A stretch of 64,000 bases of DNA. Origin: Kineococcus xinjiangensis (GTDB taxonomy: Bacteria > Actinomycetota > Actinomycetes > Actinomycetales > Kineococcaceae). The stretch lies in the NCBI RefSeq assembly GCF_002934625.1, contig NZ_PTJD01000017.1, forward strand, positions 1 through 64,000, read 5' to 3'. The notes beneath the pieces were generated by a model that worked only from the letters and a program-made list of their open reading frames with translations, did no database searches and was not told where the DNA came from. Below are positions 17,419 through 26,934 of the stretch, piece after piece (position 1 is the stretch's first letter; every line of letters starts with the position of its first letter). The position numbers and the translations under genes were made by a program.

Positions 17419-18222
17419 GTGGCCCAGATCCTGCTGCTGACGAACGCGCTGTCCCCCTCCAGCGAGGTGCTGCCCGCGCTCGGCCTGCTGCTGCACTCGG
17501 TGCGGGTGCTGCCCGCGGAGGCGTCGGTGCTGGTGGACGCCCCCTCCGCGGACGCGGTGTTCGTGGACGGGCGCCGGGAGCTGGCGGCGGCGCGGTCCCT
17601 GTGCCGGCTGCTGCGGACGACGGGCCTGACCCAGCCGCTGATCCTGGTGCTCACGGAGGGCGGGATGGCGGCGGTGGCCGCGGACTGGGGCGCCGACGAC
17701 GTCGTGCTGGACACCTGCGGGCCCGCGGAGCTGGAGGCGCGGCTGCGGCTGGCGACCGGGCGGCTGCGGCTGGCGGTGGAGGAGTCCGAGCACGCCGAGC
17801 CGAGCGAGATCCGCGCCGGCGACGTCACCATCGACGAGGCGTCGTACACGGCGCGGGTGCGGGGCCGGCCGCTGGACCTGACGTACAAGGAGTTCGAGCT
17901 GCTCAAGCACCTGGCGCAGCACCCGGGGCGCGTGTTCACGCGGGCCCAGCTGCTGCAGGAGGTGTGGGGCTACGACTACTTCGGCGGGACCCGCACCGTG
18001 GACGTGCACGTGCGGCGGCTGCGCGCGAAGCTCGGCGCCGAGCACGAGAGCGCGATCGGCACGGTGCGCAACGTGGGCTACCGCTTCGTCCGGCCGGGCC
18101 GGGAGGACCCCGCGGAGGCGCTGCCGGAGCCCGCTGCGGAGGCGGTGCCGGGCGCAGGTCCGGCCGGCGCGGCGGGCTCCCCCGGCGCGGCGGGCTCCCC
18201 CGGCGCGGGGGACGCCCGGTGA
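17419..18222 (+). CDS. glnR: Nitrogen-response regulator GlnR
   Basis: A 267-residue OmpR-type orphan regulator controlling nitrogen assimilation genes in actinobacteria. The N-terminus [20 protein letters not shown] and FVDGRREL are GlnR-specific. D50 is kept, but the acidic pocket is degenerate, as in GlnR proteins that work without phosphorylation. The winged helix (about 135-230) has [20 protein letters not shown] and [20 protein letters not shown] in near-identical form to Streptomyces GlnR. The 40-residue Ala/Pro/Gly tail with a repeated GSPGA unit is extra. GGAGG lies 12 nt before the GTG. It overlaps mshD by 4 bp. Confidence 0.93.
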   Translation: MAQILLLTNALSPSSEVLPALGLLLHSVRVLPAEASVLVDAPSADAVFVDGRRELAAARSLCRLLRTTGLTQPLILVLTEGGMAAVAADWGADDVVLDTCGPAELEARLRLATGRLRLAVEESEHAEPSEIRAGDVTIDEASYTARVRGRPLDLTYKEFELLKHLAQHPGRVFTRAQLLQEVWGYDYFGGTRTVDVHVRRLRAKLGAEHESAIGTVRNVGYRFVRPGREDPAEALPEPAAEAVPGAGPAGAAGSPGAAGSPGAGDAR

Positions 18223-19148
18223 CGGCTGCGGTGCCGGTGCGGGCCGTGGCGGCGGCGGACGTGGCCGCGGTGGAGGCGCTGGTGGCGGAGGCCGCCGCCG
18301 AGGACGGCACGGGACCGCTGTCCGAGGACGGAGCGCTGCGCCTGCGCGCACTGGCACCGGCGGAGGTCGTCCCCGGCGAGCTGGCCGCGGGCGTGGTGCA
18401 CCTGGTGAGCACGGCGCACGGCGCCCCGGGCACCGTCACGGGCTACGTGCAGGTCGACACCTCCGCGCCGGGCGACGCGAGCGGTGAGCTGGTCGTCTCC
18501 CCGCGCCACCGCCGGGGCGGGGCGGGCCGCGCCCTGCTGGGGGCCGCGCGCGCCGCGGCGGGAGGGCCGCTGCGGCTGTGGGCGCACGGGGACCTGCCCC
18601 CGGCGCGCGCCCTGGCTGCGGCCGCGGGGCTGCGGCGGGTGCGGGAGCTGTCGCGGATGGCGCGGCCGCTGGGGGCGGGCGCGCAGCTGCCGCCGGCGGA
18701 GCCGCCCGCGGGCACCGCGCTGCGCACCTTCCGGCCGGGGGCCGACGACGCGGCGTGGCTGGCCCTCAACGCGGCGGCCTTCGCCCATCACCCGGAGCAG
18801 GGCCGCTGGAGCACGGCGGACCTCCTCGCCCGGCAGCGGGAGCCCTGGTTCGACCCGGCGGGGTTCTTCCTCGCCGAGGCGGACGGGGCGCTGGTGGGCT
18901 TCCACTGGACGAAGGTGGAGCCGGGTTCGCGCACGGGCGAGGTGTACGTGCTGGGCGTGGCCCCGGGCCGGGCGGGCCGCGGGCTGGGCCGGGTCCTGGC
19001 CGTGGCGGGGCTGCGGCACCTGGCGGCGCGGGGCTGCGCGGAGGTGGACCTCTACGTGGACGGGGACAACGCCGCGGCGGTGCGGCTGTACTCGGGGCTG
19101 GGGTTCGCGCGGGCCGCGCTCGACGTCCAGTACCGCAGCGGGGACTGA
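18219..19148 (+). CDS. mshD: Mycothiol synthase (acetyl-CoA:Cys-GlcN-Ins acetyltransferase)
   Basis: Last step of mycothiol synthesis. A 309-residue tandem GNAT protein. The N-terminal GNAT half (about 1-140, with [15 protein letters not shown]) is the degenerate one. The C-terminal catalytic half (about 165-305) has [57 protein letters not shown] and [14 protein letters not shown]. The HPEQG and FHWTK segments are typical of MshD. It starts at a GTG inside the glnR stop (GTGA), so it is coupled to the nitrogen regulator gene. Confidence 0.95.
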   Translation: MTAAVPVRAVAAADVAAVEALVAEAAAEDGTGPLSEDGALRLRALAPAEVVPGELAAGVVHLVSTAHGAPGTVTGYVQVDTSAPGDASGELVVSPRHRRGGAGRALLGAARAAAGGPLRLWAHGDLPPARALAAAAGLRRVRELSRMARPLGAGAQLPPAEPPAGTALRTFRPGADDAAWLALNAAAFAHHPEQGRWSTADLLARQREPWFDPAGFFLAEADGALVGFHWTKVEPGSRTGEVYVLGVAPGRAGRGLGRVLAVAGLRHLAARGCAEVDLYVDGDNAAAVRLYSGLGFARAALDVQYRSGD

Positions 19149-19187
19149 GCGCGACGGGCCGGGCGGGCGGGTGACGGGCGCGCCGCC

Positions 19188-19219
19188 GTTCACCGTCCCG
19201 ACGTCCGGCGCTCATCCGC
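19188..19219 (+). promoter_or_regulatory. Weak PHO-box-like repeat upstream of ppk
   Basis: GTTCACC (19188-19194) and GCTCATC 22 bp further on are in 11-bp phase, like degraded PHO boxes, about 60-90 bp before ppk. Only one unit matches well. Confidence 0.25.
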
Positions 19220-19280
19220 GCGTGGTCGGCCGGACGCTCCGGCAGCGTGCCGGGCGGGGTGGAACTGAGAAGATGCGGGC

Positions 19281-21479
19281 ATGGCAGCGAGCACGCAGCA
19301 GGGTTCCCTCGTCCCCGTCCCGGCCGTGGGTCCCCGGCCGGCCGTCGCGCGCGACGAGGACGTGCCGGAGCTGCCGGCGGACCGCTTCGCGGACCGGGAG
19401 CTGTCCTGGCTCGCGTTCAACGAGCGCGTGCTGGAGATGGCCGAGGACCCGCAGATGCACCTGCTGGAGCGGGCCCGCTTCCTGGCGATCTTCGCGAACA
19501 ACCTCGACGAGTTCTTCATGGTCCGGGTCGCCGGGCTCAAGCGCCGGATGGCGACGGGCCTGGCCGTCACCGCGGCCAGCGGGCTGGAGCCGCGGGAGGT
19601 CCTGGAGGCGATCAGCCGCCGCGCCCACGAGCTGACGACCCGGCACGCCGCCGTCTTCACCGACGCGGTGCGCCCGGCGCTGGCCGGGGCGGGCATCACG
19701 ATCGTGCGCTGGGACGAGCTCGCGCCCGAGGAGCAGGTGCGCCTGCACGGCTTCTTCCGCGACCGGGTCTTCCCGGTGCTGACGCCGCTTGCGGTGGACC
19801 CGGCGCACCCGTTCCCCTACATCTCGGGTCTGTCGCTGAACCTGGCGGTGGTGGTGCGCAACCCCACGACCGACAAGGAGCACTTCGCGCGGGTGAAGGT
19901 GCCGCCGCTGCTGCCCCGCTTCGTGGAGGTGGAGCCGACGGCCGAGGAGGTGGAGGCCGACGGTCCCCGCCGGGCGCGCTTCGTGGCCCTGGAGGACGTC
20001 ATCGCCGTCCACCTCGACCAGCTCTTCCCCGGCATGGAGATCGTGCAGCAGCACACGTTCCGGGTGACGCGCAACGAGGACCTGGAGGTGGAGGAGGACG
20101 ACGCGGAGAACCTGCTCCAGGCCCTGGAGAAGGAGCTGCTGCGGCGCCGCTTCGGCCCGCCGGTGCGCCTGGAGGTCGCCTCCGACATCGACCCCCGCAT
20201 CCGGGAGCTGCTGGTGCGGGAGCTGGGCGTGTCCGAGGCGGAGGTGTACGAGCTGCCGGAGCCGCTGGACCTGCGGGGGCTGTTCGGGATCGCCGACATC
20301 GACCGCCCGGAGCTGAAGTACCCGAAGTACGTCGCCCGCACCCACCGCGACCTCACCGACGGCGCGGAGACCGCCAAGCCGCGCGACGTCTTCGCGGCGA
20401 TCCGCACCCACGACGTGCTGCTGCACCACCCCTACGACTCGTTCTCCACGAGCGTGCAGGCGTTCCTGGCGCAGGCGGCGGCGGACCCGAAGGTGCTGGC
20501 GATCAAGCAGACGCTCTACCGCACCAGCGGTGACTCCCCCATCGTCGACGCCCTCATCGACGCCGCGGAGGCCGGCAAGCAGGTGCTGGCGCTGGTGGAG
20601 ATCAAGGCGCGCTTCGACGAGCAGGCCAACATCACGTGGGCGCGCAAGCTGGAGCAGGCGGGCGTGCACGTGGTCTACGGCCTGGTGGGGCTGAAGACGC
20701 ACGCGAAGCTGAGCCTGGTGGTGCGGCAGGAGGCGGGCGGCCTGCGTCGCTACTGCCACGTCGGGACGGGCAACTACAACCCGAAGACCGCGCGGCTGTA
20801 CGAGGACATGGGTCTGCTGACGGCGGACCCGAAGGTCGGCGAGGACCTGACGCGGCTGTTCAACCAGCTCTCCGGGTACGCGCCGAAGACGACGTACAAG
20901 CGGCTGCTGGTGGCGCCGCGGTCGCTGCGGACGGGGCTGATCGACCGGGTCGAGCGGGAGATCGACAACCACCTGCAGGGCCGGCCCGCCCGGGTCCGGA
21001 TCAAGGTCAACTCGATCGTGGACGAGGCGCTCATCGACTCCCTGTACCGGGCCTCGCAGGCCGGGGTGGACGTCGACGTGGTGGTGCGCGGCATCTGCGC
21101 GCTGCGGCCGGGCGTGCCGGGGCTGTCGGAGCGGATCCGGGTGCGCAGCGTGCTGGGGCGCTTCCTGGAGCACAGCCGGATCTTCTGGTTCGCCAACGGC
21201 GGCGACCCCGTCGCCATGATCGGCAGCGCGGACATGATGCACCGCAACCTCGACCGCCGGGTCGAGGCGGTCGTGCGCCTGGGCGACGCCCGGCACGTGC
21301 GGGAGATCGAGGCGTTCCTGGACCTGTGCATGGACCCCGGGACGGCGTCCTGGCACCTGGGCCCCGACGGGGAGTGGGCGCGCCACGCCCTCGACGCCGA
21401 GGGGGAGCCGCTGCGGGACCTGCAGGAGCACATCATCGCCACCCGGCCGGGCCGCCGCCCGACGACACGGCGCCGGTGA
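19281..21479 (+). CDS. ppk: Polyphosphate kinase 1
   Basis: A 732-residue enzyme that reversibly polymerises the gamma-phosphate of ATP into polyphosphate. The N domain begins [21 protein letters not shown]. The catalytic core has [37 protein letters not shown] with H474 (the autophosphorylated histidine by alignment position) and H631 in [13 protein letters not shown]. Length is normal for actinobacterial PPK1. It is followed by a NUDIX-phosphatase gene overlapping by 4 bp, and lies 1.2 kb from pstS, so phosphate uptake and storage are adjacent. Confidence 0.96.
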   Translation: MAASTQQGSLVPVPAVGPRPAVARDEDVPELPADRFADRELSWLAFNERVLEMAEDPQMHLLERARFLAIFANNLDEFFMVRVAGLKRRMATGLAVTAASGLEPREVLEAISRRAHELTTRHAAVFTDAVRPALAGAGITIVRWDELAPEEQVRLHGFFRDRVFPVLTPLAVDPAHPFPYISGLSLNLAVVVRNPTTDKEHFARVKVPPLLPRFVEVEPTAEEVEADGPRRARFVALEDVIAVHLDQLFPGMEIVQQHTFRVTRNEDLEVEEDDAENLLQALEKELLRRRFGPPVRLEVASDIDPRIRELLVRELGVSEAEVYELPEPLDLRGLFGIADIDRPELKYPKYVARTHRDLTDGAETAKPRDVFAAIRTHDVLLHHPYDSFSTSVQAFLAQAAADPKVLAIKQTLYRTSGDSPIVDALIDAAEAGKQVLALVEIKARFDEQANITWARKLEQAGVHVVYGLVGLKTHAKLSLVVRQEAGGLRRYCHVGTGNYNPKTARLYEDMGLLTADPKVGEDLTRLFNQLSGYAPKTTYKRLLVAPRSLRTGLIDRVEREIDNHLQGRPARVRIKVNSIVDEALIDSLYRASQAGVDVDVVVRGICALRPGVPGLSERIRVRSVLGRFLEHSRIFWFANGGDPVAMIGSADMMHRNLDRRVEAVVRLGDARHVREIEAFLDLCMDPGTASWHLGPDGEWARHALDAEGEPLRDLQEHIIATRPGRRPTTRRR

Positions 21480-22447
21480 CGCCGGGGGCGAGGACCGTGC
21501 CCGAGGCTCGGGGCGGCCGCCCGGGTCGCGTCGAGGCCGCCGGGTGCGTGGTGCACCGGCGCCACCAGGGGCGGCTGCAGGTGCTGCTGGTGCACCGCCC
21601 CGCCCGCCGGGACCGCGGCGAGGACTGGTCGTGGCCGAAGGGGAAGCTGGACCCGGAGGAGCTGCCTGCGGTGGCGGCGGTGCGCGAGACGGCGGAGGAG
21701 TCGGGGCTGGCGGTGCGCCTGGGCCCGCGCCTGGGGTCGCTGCGCTACCCGCTCGCCGACGGCCGGCGCAAGCGGGTGCGGTACTGGGCGGCGTCCGCAC
21801 TGGGGGGCACGGGCGTCTCGCCGCAGCCGCCGGAGGTGGACGACGTCGCGTGGGTGGACCTCGACGAGGCGGCGCGGCGGCTGACGCACCCGCAGGACTG
21901 CGAGCCGCTGACGGCGCTGCGCGCCCTCCTGGCGGACCACCCGCAGGGCACGTGGCCGCTGGTGGTGCTGCGGCACGGCAAGGCGCACCCGCGCTCGGAG
22001 TGGACGGCGCCGGACTTCCGCCGGCCGCTGGCGCCGGTGGGGGTGGCGCAGGCGGAGGTGCTGGTGGACCTGCTGGCCTGCTGGGGGCCGGGCCGGGTGC
22101 TGACGTCACCGTGGGTGCGCTGCTCGCAGACGGTGCGGCCGTTCGCGGCGGCGGCCGGGTTGCGGCTGGAGCCGGTGGACGAGGTGACGGAGGACGCGCA
22201 CGAGCGCTCCCCGGAGGAGGCGGCGGGGGTGGTGGCGCGGCTGCTGGAGGGCGGGGAGGCGAGCGTGCTGTGCTCGCACCGGCCGGTGCTGCCGACGCTG
22301 CTGCGGGCGGTGGCGGCGCGGTCGGAGGAGTCGGTGGCGCAGCGCCTGCGGCGCACGGAGCTCGCGACGGGTGAGCTGGTCGTCACCCACGTGGACGGGG
22401 CGGGCGGAGCCGCACGGGTGGTTGCGGTGGAGCGTCACGCGACGTGA
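21476..22447 (+). CDS. NUDIX hydrolase fused to histidine phosphatase (MutT1-type)
   Basis: A 323-residue two-domain protein. The N-terminal NUDIX domain (about 15-150) has an intact Nudix box: Gly-x5-Glu-x7-Arg-Glu-x2-Glu-Glu-x-Gly, in GKLDPEE ... RETAEESGL. The C-terminal SixA/histidine-phosphatase domain (about 165-320) has [14 protein letters not shown] and [12 protein letters not shown]. Mycobacterial MutT1 has this design and hydrolyses 8-oxo-GTP and diadenosine polyphosphates. Start chosen at the GTG overlapping the ppk TGA; a second GTG at 21497 is possible. Translational coupling suggests a link with nucleotide or polyphosphate turnover. Confidence 0.88.
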   Translation: MTPGARTVPEARGGRPGRVEAAGCVVHRRHQGRLQVLLVHRPARRDRGEDWSWPKGKLDPEELPAVAAVRETAEESGLAVRLGPRLGSLRYPLADGRRKRVRYWAASALGGTGVSPQPPEVDDVAWVDLDEAARRLTHPQDCEPLTALRALLADHPQGTWPLVVLRHGKAHPRSEWTAPDFRRPLAPVGVAQAEVLVDLLACWGPGRVLTSPWVRCSQTVRPFAAAAGLRLEPVDEVTEDAHERSPEEAAGVVARLLEGGEASVLCSHRPVLPTLLRAVAARSEESVAQRLRRTELATGELVVTHVDGAGGAARVVAVERHAT

Positions 22448-22452
22448 CGGTC

Positions 22453-22467
22453 GTCACTTTCTGTGAC
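22453..22467. repeat. Inverted repeat GTCAC-N5-GTGAC upstream of pstS
   Basis: A perfect 5-bp-arm inverted repeat in the unusually AT-rich part of the pstS upstream region. A possible second regulator site or a 3' hairpin for the NUDIX gene. Confidence 0.3.
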
Positions 22468-22500
22468 TTTGTGCAACGCTTGACGACAGTGCGTCACGAG

Positions 22501-22585
22501 GTTCACCCGTTCACCTGAACGTTGCCGCTGCGCCGCCGAGGTGACGATCAACCGATGACCCCGATTCACCCCGCGTTCACCTGCG
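22501..22585 (+). promoter_or_regulatory. PHO boxes and promoter region of pstS
   Basis: GTTCACCC and GTTCACCT stand side by side at 22501-22516. ATTCACCCCGC (22564-22574) and GTTCACCTGCG (22575-22585) form an exact 11-bp-phased pair, the form bound by PhoP/RegX3 dimers. A -10-like TACCTT at 22613-22618 puts the second pair over the -35 zone, as expected for an activator site. The leader to the pstS start is about 90 nt. Confidence 0.75.
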
Positions 22586-22712
22586 CCGGGCCGATGCGTC
22601 ACTTGGCATCCTTACCTTCGAGACGTCGCCGACCCCTGCGCTGAGGGTCGCGGCCCCGGTGACCGTCCATCGTCACCGACGACCGCCCACCTCGTCGAAA
22701 GAGGACACTTTC

Positions 22713-23840
22713 GTGAAGCAGTCCCTCCTGCGCCGCGCCGCTCTGCCTGCCGCCCTCGTGCTCTCCCTCGGCCTCGGCGCCTGCGGCGCCGCCAACGAGA
22801 CCACCACCCCCGCCGGCGAGAGCAGCGCCACCGGCGGCGCGGACAGCGGCGCCGAGGCCCTGAGCGGCGCGATCAACGGCGCGGGCTCGAGCGCCCAGCA
22901 GGCCGCCATGCAGGCCTGGATCGCCGGCTTCCAGGGCGAGCAGCCCGACGTGACCGTGAACTACGACCCCTCCGGCTCCGGCGCGGGCCGCGAGCAGTTC
23001 CTCAGCGGCGCGGTGGCCTTCGCCGGCTCCGACGCCTACCTGAAGGACGAGGAGCTCGAGGCCGCCAAGGAGCGCTGCAACGGCGGCGACGCCATCGACC
23101 TGCCGATCTACGTCTCCCCGATCGCCGTGGTCTACAACCTGCCGGGCGTGGCCGAGCTCAAGCTGAGCGGCCCCACCCTCGCCAAGATCTTCAACGGGTC
23201 GATCACCACCTGGAACGCCCCCGAGATCGCCGCCGAGAACCCCGACGCGCAGCTGCCCGCCACCGCCATCACGCCGGTGCACCGCTCCGACAAGTCGGGC
23301 ACCACCGAGAACTTCACCGAGTACCTGGCCGCCGCCGGTGAGGGCGCCTGGACCGAGGAGCCCTCCGGCGAGTGGAAGCTCCCCGGCGGCGAGGCCGCCC
23401 AGGGCACCTCCGGCGTGGTCTCCGCCGTCAAGGCCGGCGAGGGCACCATCGGCTACGCCGACGCCAGCCAGGCCGGCGACCTCGGCATCGTCTCCGTCAA
23501 GGTCGGCGAGGAGTTCGTCCAGCCCACCGCCGAGGCGGCCGCCGCCGTCGTGGACGCCTCCTCCCAGGTGGAGGGCCGCCCCGAGGGCGACATCGCGATC
23601 GACCTGGCCCGCGACACCACCGAGGCCGGCGCCTACCCGATCGTCCTGGTCTCGTACCACATCGCCTGCACCAAGTACGAGGACGAGCAGACCGCCGAGC
23701 TCGTCAAGTCCTTCCTCGGCTACGTCGCCAGCGACGCGGGCCAGCAGGAGGCCGCCAAGGCCGCCGGCTCCGCCCCCATCTCGAAGAAGCTCGCCGCCAC
23801 GGTGAGCGACTCCATCGAGTCGATCAGCGCCGGCAGCTGA
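22713..23840 (+). CDS. pstS: Phosphate ABC transporter substrate-binding lipoprotein
   Basis: A 375-residue high-affinity phosphate-binding protein on the outer face of the membrane. Signal sequence with lipobox LGACG, lipidated Cys24. Phosphate-binding segments are seen: NGAGSSAQQAAMQAW, FAGSDAYL, HRSDKSGTTENFTEYL. The GTG at 22713 has AAAGAGGA upstream and places the basic residues of the signal peptide first. It is regulated by the PHO boxes upstream and separated from pstC by a strong hairpin that may lower expression of the membrane genes. Confidence 0.95.
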   Translation: MKQSLLRRAALPAALVLSLGLGACGAANETTTPAGESSATGGADSGAEALSGAINGAGSSAQQAAMQAWIAGFQGEQPDVTVNYDPSGSGAGREQFLSGAVAFAGSDAYLKDEELEAAKERCNGGDAIDLPIYVSPIAVVYNLPGVAELKLSGPTLAKIFNGSITTWNAPEIAAENPDAQLPATAITPVHRSDKSGTTENFTEYLAAAGEGAWTEEPSGEWKLPGGEAAQGTSGVVSAVKAGEGTIGYADASQAGDLGIVSVKVGEEFVQPTAEAAAAVVDASSQVEGRPEGDIAIDLARDTTEAGAYPIVLVSYHIACTKYEDEQTAELVKSFLGYVASDAGQQEAAKAAGSAPISKKLAATVSDSIESISAGS

Positions 23841-23871
23841 TCGACGCGACTCAGGGCTCGCTCCGAGCCCA

Positions 23872-23917
23872 CGGAGCGGCCGCACCGACGGGGACGACCC
23901 TCGGTGCGGCCGCTCCG
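23872..23917 (+). terminator. Intra-operon hairpin between pstS and pstC
   Basis: A perfect 17-bp stem (23872-23888 / 23901-23917) with a 12-nt loop in the 145-nt gap. Probably a partial terminator or mRNA-stabilising end that gives more PstS than PstCAB. Confidence 0.7.
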
Positions 23918-23985
23918 GCGCACCACCCGCCCGAGCGCACGACGCGGGCGGCACTCCCTCCAGCACGGACATCGAGAGGCAGCGC

Positions 23986-24939
23986 GTGACGACCACAGCT
24001 ACCGCGGCCCGCGGCGAGGCCCGCCGCGAGGCGCGCGCCCGCGCGGGCGACCGCATCTTCAAGGGCACCTCGACCGCTGCGGGCATCCTCATCCTGCTCA
24101 TCCTCGCCGCGGTGGCGATCTTCCTGCTGATCCAGGCGATCCCCGCGCTGCGCGCCCCGGCCGAGGAGGTCATGGGCGGGGAGGGTCTGCTCGGCTACAT
24201 CGCCCCGCTGCTCTTCGGCACCATCCTCTCGTCGGTGATCGCGCTGGTGATCGCCACGCCGCTCGCCGTGGGCATCGCGCTGTTCATCTCGCACTACGCG
24301 CCCCGCCGGATGGCCCAGGGCCTCGGCTACGCGGTGGACCTGCTCGCCGCCGTGCCCAGCATCGTCTACGGCCTCTGGGGCTTCACCTGGCTGGCCCCGC
24401 GCCTGACGCCGCTGTACCGGTGGCTGTCGGACAACCTGGGGTTCATCCCGCTCTTCGCCGGTCCCGCCTCCCCCACCGGCCGGACCATGTTCACGGCGGG
24501 CGTCGTCCTCGCCGTCATGATCCTGCCGATCGTCACGGCCCTGTCGCGGGAGGTCTTCCTCCAGACCCCGCGCCTGCACGAGGAGGCCGCCCTCGCCCTC
24601 GGCGCCACCCGCTGGGAGACGATCCGCTACGCGGTCATCCCCTACGGCCGCTCGGGTGTCGTCAGCGCCGCGATGCTCGGCCTCGGGCGCGCCCTCGGCG
24701 AGACGATGGCGGTGGCGATCGTGCTCTCCGCGACCGGTGCCGTCACCTTCAACCTGATCGGCAGCACCAACCCGTCCACGATCCCCGCGAACATCGCCCT
24801 GACGTTCCCGGAGGCGACCGGCCTGGACGTCAGCGTGCTCATCGCCTCCGGTCTCGTGCTGTTCGTGATCACGTTTGGCGTCAACATGCTGGCCCGCTGG
24901 GTCGTCAACCGCCGCGCCGAGTTCTCCGGAGCCAACTGA
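23986..24939 (+). CDS. pstC: Phosphate ABC transporter permease PstC
   Basis: A 317-residue inner-membrane subunit with six predicted helices. The ABC-permease EAA loop is seen in HEEAALALGATRWETIRYAVIPYGRSGV, and LLAAVPSIVYGLWGF is a PstC signature. GAGAGG precedes the GTG start. Its TGA overlaps the pstA ATG by one base. Confidence 0.95.
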   Translation: MTTTATAARGEARREARARAGDRIFKGTSTAAGILILLILAAVAIFLLIQAIPALRAPAEEVMGGEGLLGYIAPLLFGTILSSVIALVIATPLAVGIALFISHYAPRRMAQGLGYAVDLLAAVPSIVYGLWGFTWLAPRLTPLYRWLSDNLGFIPLFAGPASPTGRTMFTAGVVLAVMILPIVTALSREVFLQTPRLHEEAALALGATRWETIRYAVIPYGRSGVVSAAMLGLGRALGETMAVAIVLSATGAVTFNLIGSTNPSTIPANIALTFPEATGLDVSVLIASGLVLFVITFGVNMLARWVVNRRAEFSGAN

Positions 24940-26021
24940 TGTCCGCACCCACCACCGACACCACCCGCACCGCGCAGCCCGCGGGCAGCAGCCGCGCGGG
25001 CATGCGCGAGCACCGGCTGCCGAAGTGGGCCCCGGCCGCGGTCGTCGGCGCCGCGCTCGTCGTCGCGGTCCTGCTGACCCTGCCGTTCGGCGCTCCCGTC
25101 GCGGGCGTGGCGGTCCTCACCGCGATCCTCGCGGTGGGCGGCATCTGGCTGGCCTCCCGCATCGTGGAGGGCAGCCGCAAGGCCACCGACCGCCTGGTGA
25201 CCGCGCTGGTCACGGTGGCCTTCCTCATCGCGATGGTGCCGCTGGTCTCCGTGGTGTGGACGGTCGTCGCCAACGGCGCCGCGCGCCTGGACGTCCAGTT
25301 CTTCACCCACTCGATGTTCCGGGTCGTCGGCGAGGGCGGCGGCGCCCTGCACGCGCTGTGGGGCACGGTCATCGTCACCGGCCTCGCCACGCTGATCTCC
25401 GTGCCGATCGGCCTGCTGACCGCGATCTACCTGGTCGAGTACGGCCGGGGCCGCCTCGCCCGCTGGATCACCTTCCTCGTCGACGTCATGACCGGCATCC
25501 CCTCGATCGTCGCGGGCCTGTTCATCGTCGCGGTGTTCGCGCTCCTCTTCCGCCCGGGCCTGCAGCTGGGCCTCATGGGCGGGCTGGCGCTGTCCGTGCT
25601 GATGATCCCGGTCGTGGTGCGCTCCTGCGAGGAGATGCTGAAGCTCGTCCCCAACGAGCTGCGCGAGGCCTCCTACGCCCTCGGGGTGCCGAAGTGGCGC
25701 ACGATCATCAAGGTCGTGCTGCGCACCGCCGTCGGCGGCATCGCCACCGGCATCACCCTGGCCGTGGCCCGCGTGACCGGCGAGACCGCCCCGCTGCTCC
25801 TCACGGTGGGCCTCACGGCCGGGCTGAACTTCAACCCCCTCGAGGGGAAGATGGCCACGCTGCCGGTGTACGCGTACTACCAGTACACGGCCCCCGGTGT
25901 GCCGCCGGAGTTCGCCATCGAGCGCGCGTGGACCGCCGTGCTCCTGCTCATCGCGCTGGTGATGGGCCTGAACCTCCTCGCCCGCGTCATCTCCCGGGTC
26001 TTCGCCCCCAAGGCCCGCTGA
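24939..26021 (+). CDS. pstA: Phosphate ABC transporter permease PstA
   Basis: A 360-residue permease, longer than usual because of an N-terminal cytoplasmic stretch (about 1-30) and two extra hydrophobic segments before the family core. [21 protein letters not shown] and [26 protein letters not shown] (EAA loop, in pieces) identify it. The ATG overlaps the pstC stop, so the pair is coupled. Confidence 0.95.
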   Translation: MSAPTTDTTRTAQPAGSSRAGMREHRLPKWAPAAVVGAALVVAVLLTLPFGAPVAGVAVLTAILAVGGIWLASRIVEGSRKATDRLVTALVTVAFLIAMVPLVSVVWTVVANGAARLDVQFFTHSMFRVVGEGGGALHALWGTVIVTGLATLISVPIGLLTAIYLVEYGRGRLARWITFLVDVMTGIPSIVAGLFIVAVFALLFRPGLQLGLMGGLALSVLMIPVVVRSCEEMLKLVPNELREASYALGVPKWRTIIKVVLRTAVGGIATGITLAVARVTGETAPLLLTVGLTAGLNFNPLEGKMATLPVYAYYQYTAPGVPPEFAIERAWTAVLLLIALVMGLNLLARVISRVFAPKAR

Positions 26022-26079
26022 CGGTCTCCCCCGTCCCCTCCGTCCGCACCCACCCGTACCACTCCCGAGGGAGCCAGCA

Positions 26080-26859
26080 GTGGCCAAGCTCATCGACGTC
26101 TCCGACCTGAACATCTACTACGGGGACTTCCTGGCGGTCGAAGACGTCACCATGACCATCGAGCCGCGTGCCGTGACCGCGCTCATCGGCCCCTCCGGCT
26201 GCGGCAAGTCGACCTTCCTGCGGTCGCTGAACCGCATGCACGAGGTCATCCCCGGCGCCCGCGTCGAGGGCAAGGTCGTCATGGACGGGCAGGACCTCTA
26301 CGGCTCCGACATCGACCCGGTCACGGTGCGCCGCCAGATCGGCATGGTCTTCCAGCGGCCGAACCCGTTCCCGACGATGTCGATCTACGAGAACGTCGCC
26401 GCCGGCATCAAGCTCAACGCCAAGCGGATGAAGAAGAGCGACCTCGACGAGCTCGTGGAGCGCTCGCTGCGCGGGGCGAACCTGTGGAACGAGGTGAAGG
26501 ACCGCCTCAACCGTCCGGGCGCGGGCCTCTCCGGCGGTCAGCAGCAGCGCCTGTGCATCGCGCGGGCCATCGCGATCCAGCCGGACGTCCTGCTGATGGA
26601 CGAGCCCTGCTCGGCGCTGGACCCGATCTCCACCCTGGCGGTGGAGGACCTCATCGAGCAGCTGAAGCTGGAGTACACGATCGTGATCGTGACCCACAAC
26701 ATGCAGCAGGCCGCCCGCGTCAGCGACAAGACGGCCTTCTTCAACCTGGCCGCCGTGGGCAAGCCGGGCAAGGTCGTCGAGATCGACGACACCGCGACGA
26801 TCTTCTCGAACCCGTCGCAGAAGGCCACCGAGGACTACATCTCCGGCCGCTTCGGCTGA
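26080..26859 (+). CDS. pstB: Phosphate ABC transporter ATPase
   Basis: A 259-residue ATPase powering Pst uptake. Walker [10 protein letters not shown] (37-45), Q-loop [18 protein letters not shown], signature LSGGQQQR, Walker [13 protein letters not shown], and switch His in VTHNMQQA. Start GTG. It ends the pstSCAB operon and is followed at once by a bidirectional terminator. Confidence 0.97.
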   Translation: MAKLIDVSDLNIYYGDFLAVEDVTMTIEPRAVTALIGPSGCGKSTFLRSLNRMHEVIPGARVEGKVVMDGQDLYGSDIDPVTVRRQIGMVFQRPNPFPTMSIYENVAAGIKLNAKRMKKSDLDELVERSLRGANLWNEVKDRLNRPGAGLSGGQQQRLCIARAIAIQPDVLLMDEPCSALDPISTLAVEDLIEQLKLEYTIVIVTHNMQQAARVSDKTAFFNLAAVGKPGKVVEIDDTATIFSNPSQKATEDYISGRFG

Positions 26860-26877
26860 CCGGTCCCGGCCCCCGCG

Positions 26878-26934
26878 GACCGGACGCGACGAGGCCCCGG
26901 CGGGATTCCCGCCGGGGCCTCGTCGCGTCCGGTC
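26878..26934. terminator. Strong bidirectional terminator pstB / pit
   Basis: A perfect 27-bp inverted repeat (26878-26904 / 26908-26934) with a 3-nt loop, ending exactly next to the stop codon of the convergent PiT gene. Confidence 0.9.

Noticed and set aside
19212-22109. A 965-codon minus-strand frame
   Set aside because: Antisense to ppk and the NUDIX-phosphatase gene, which have full family signatures.
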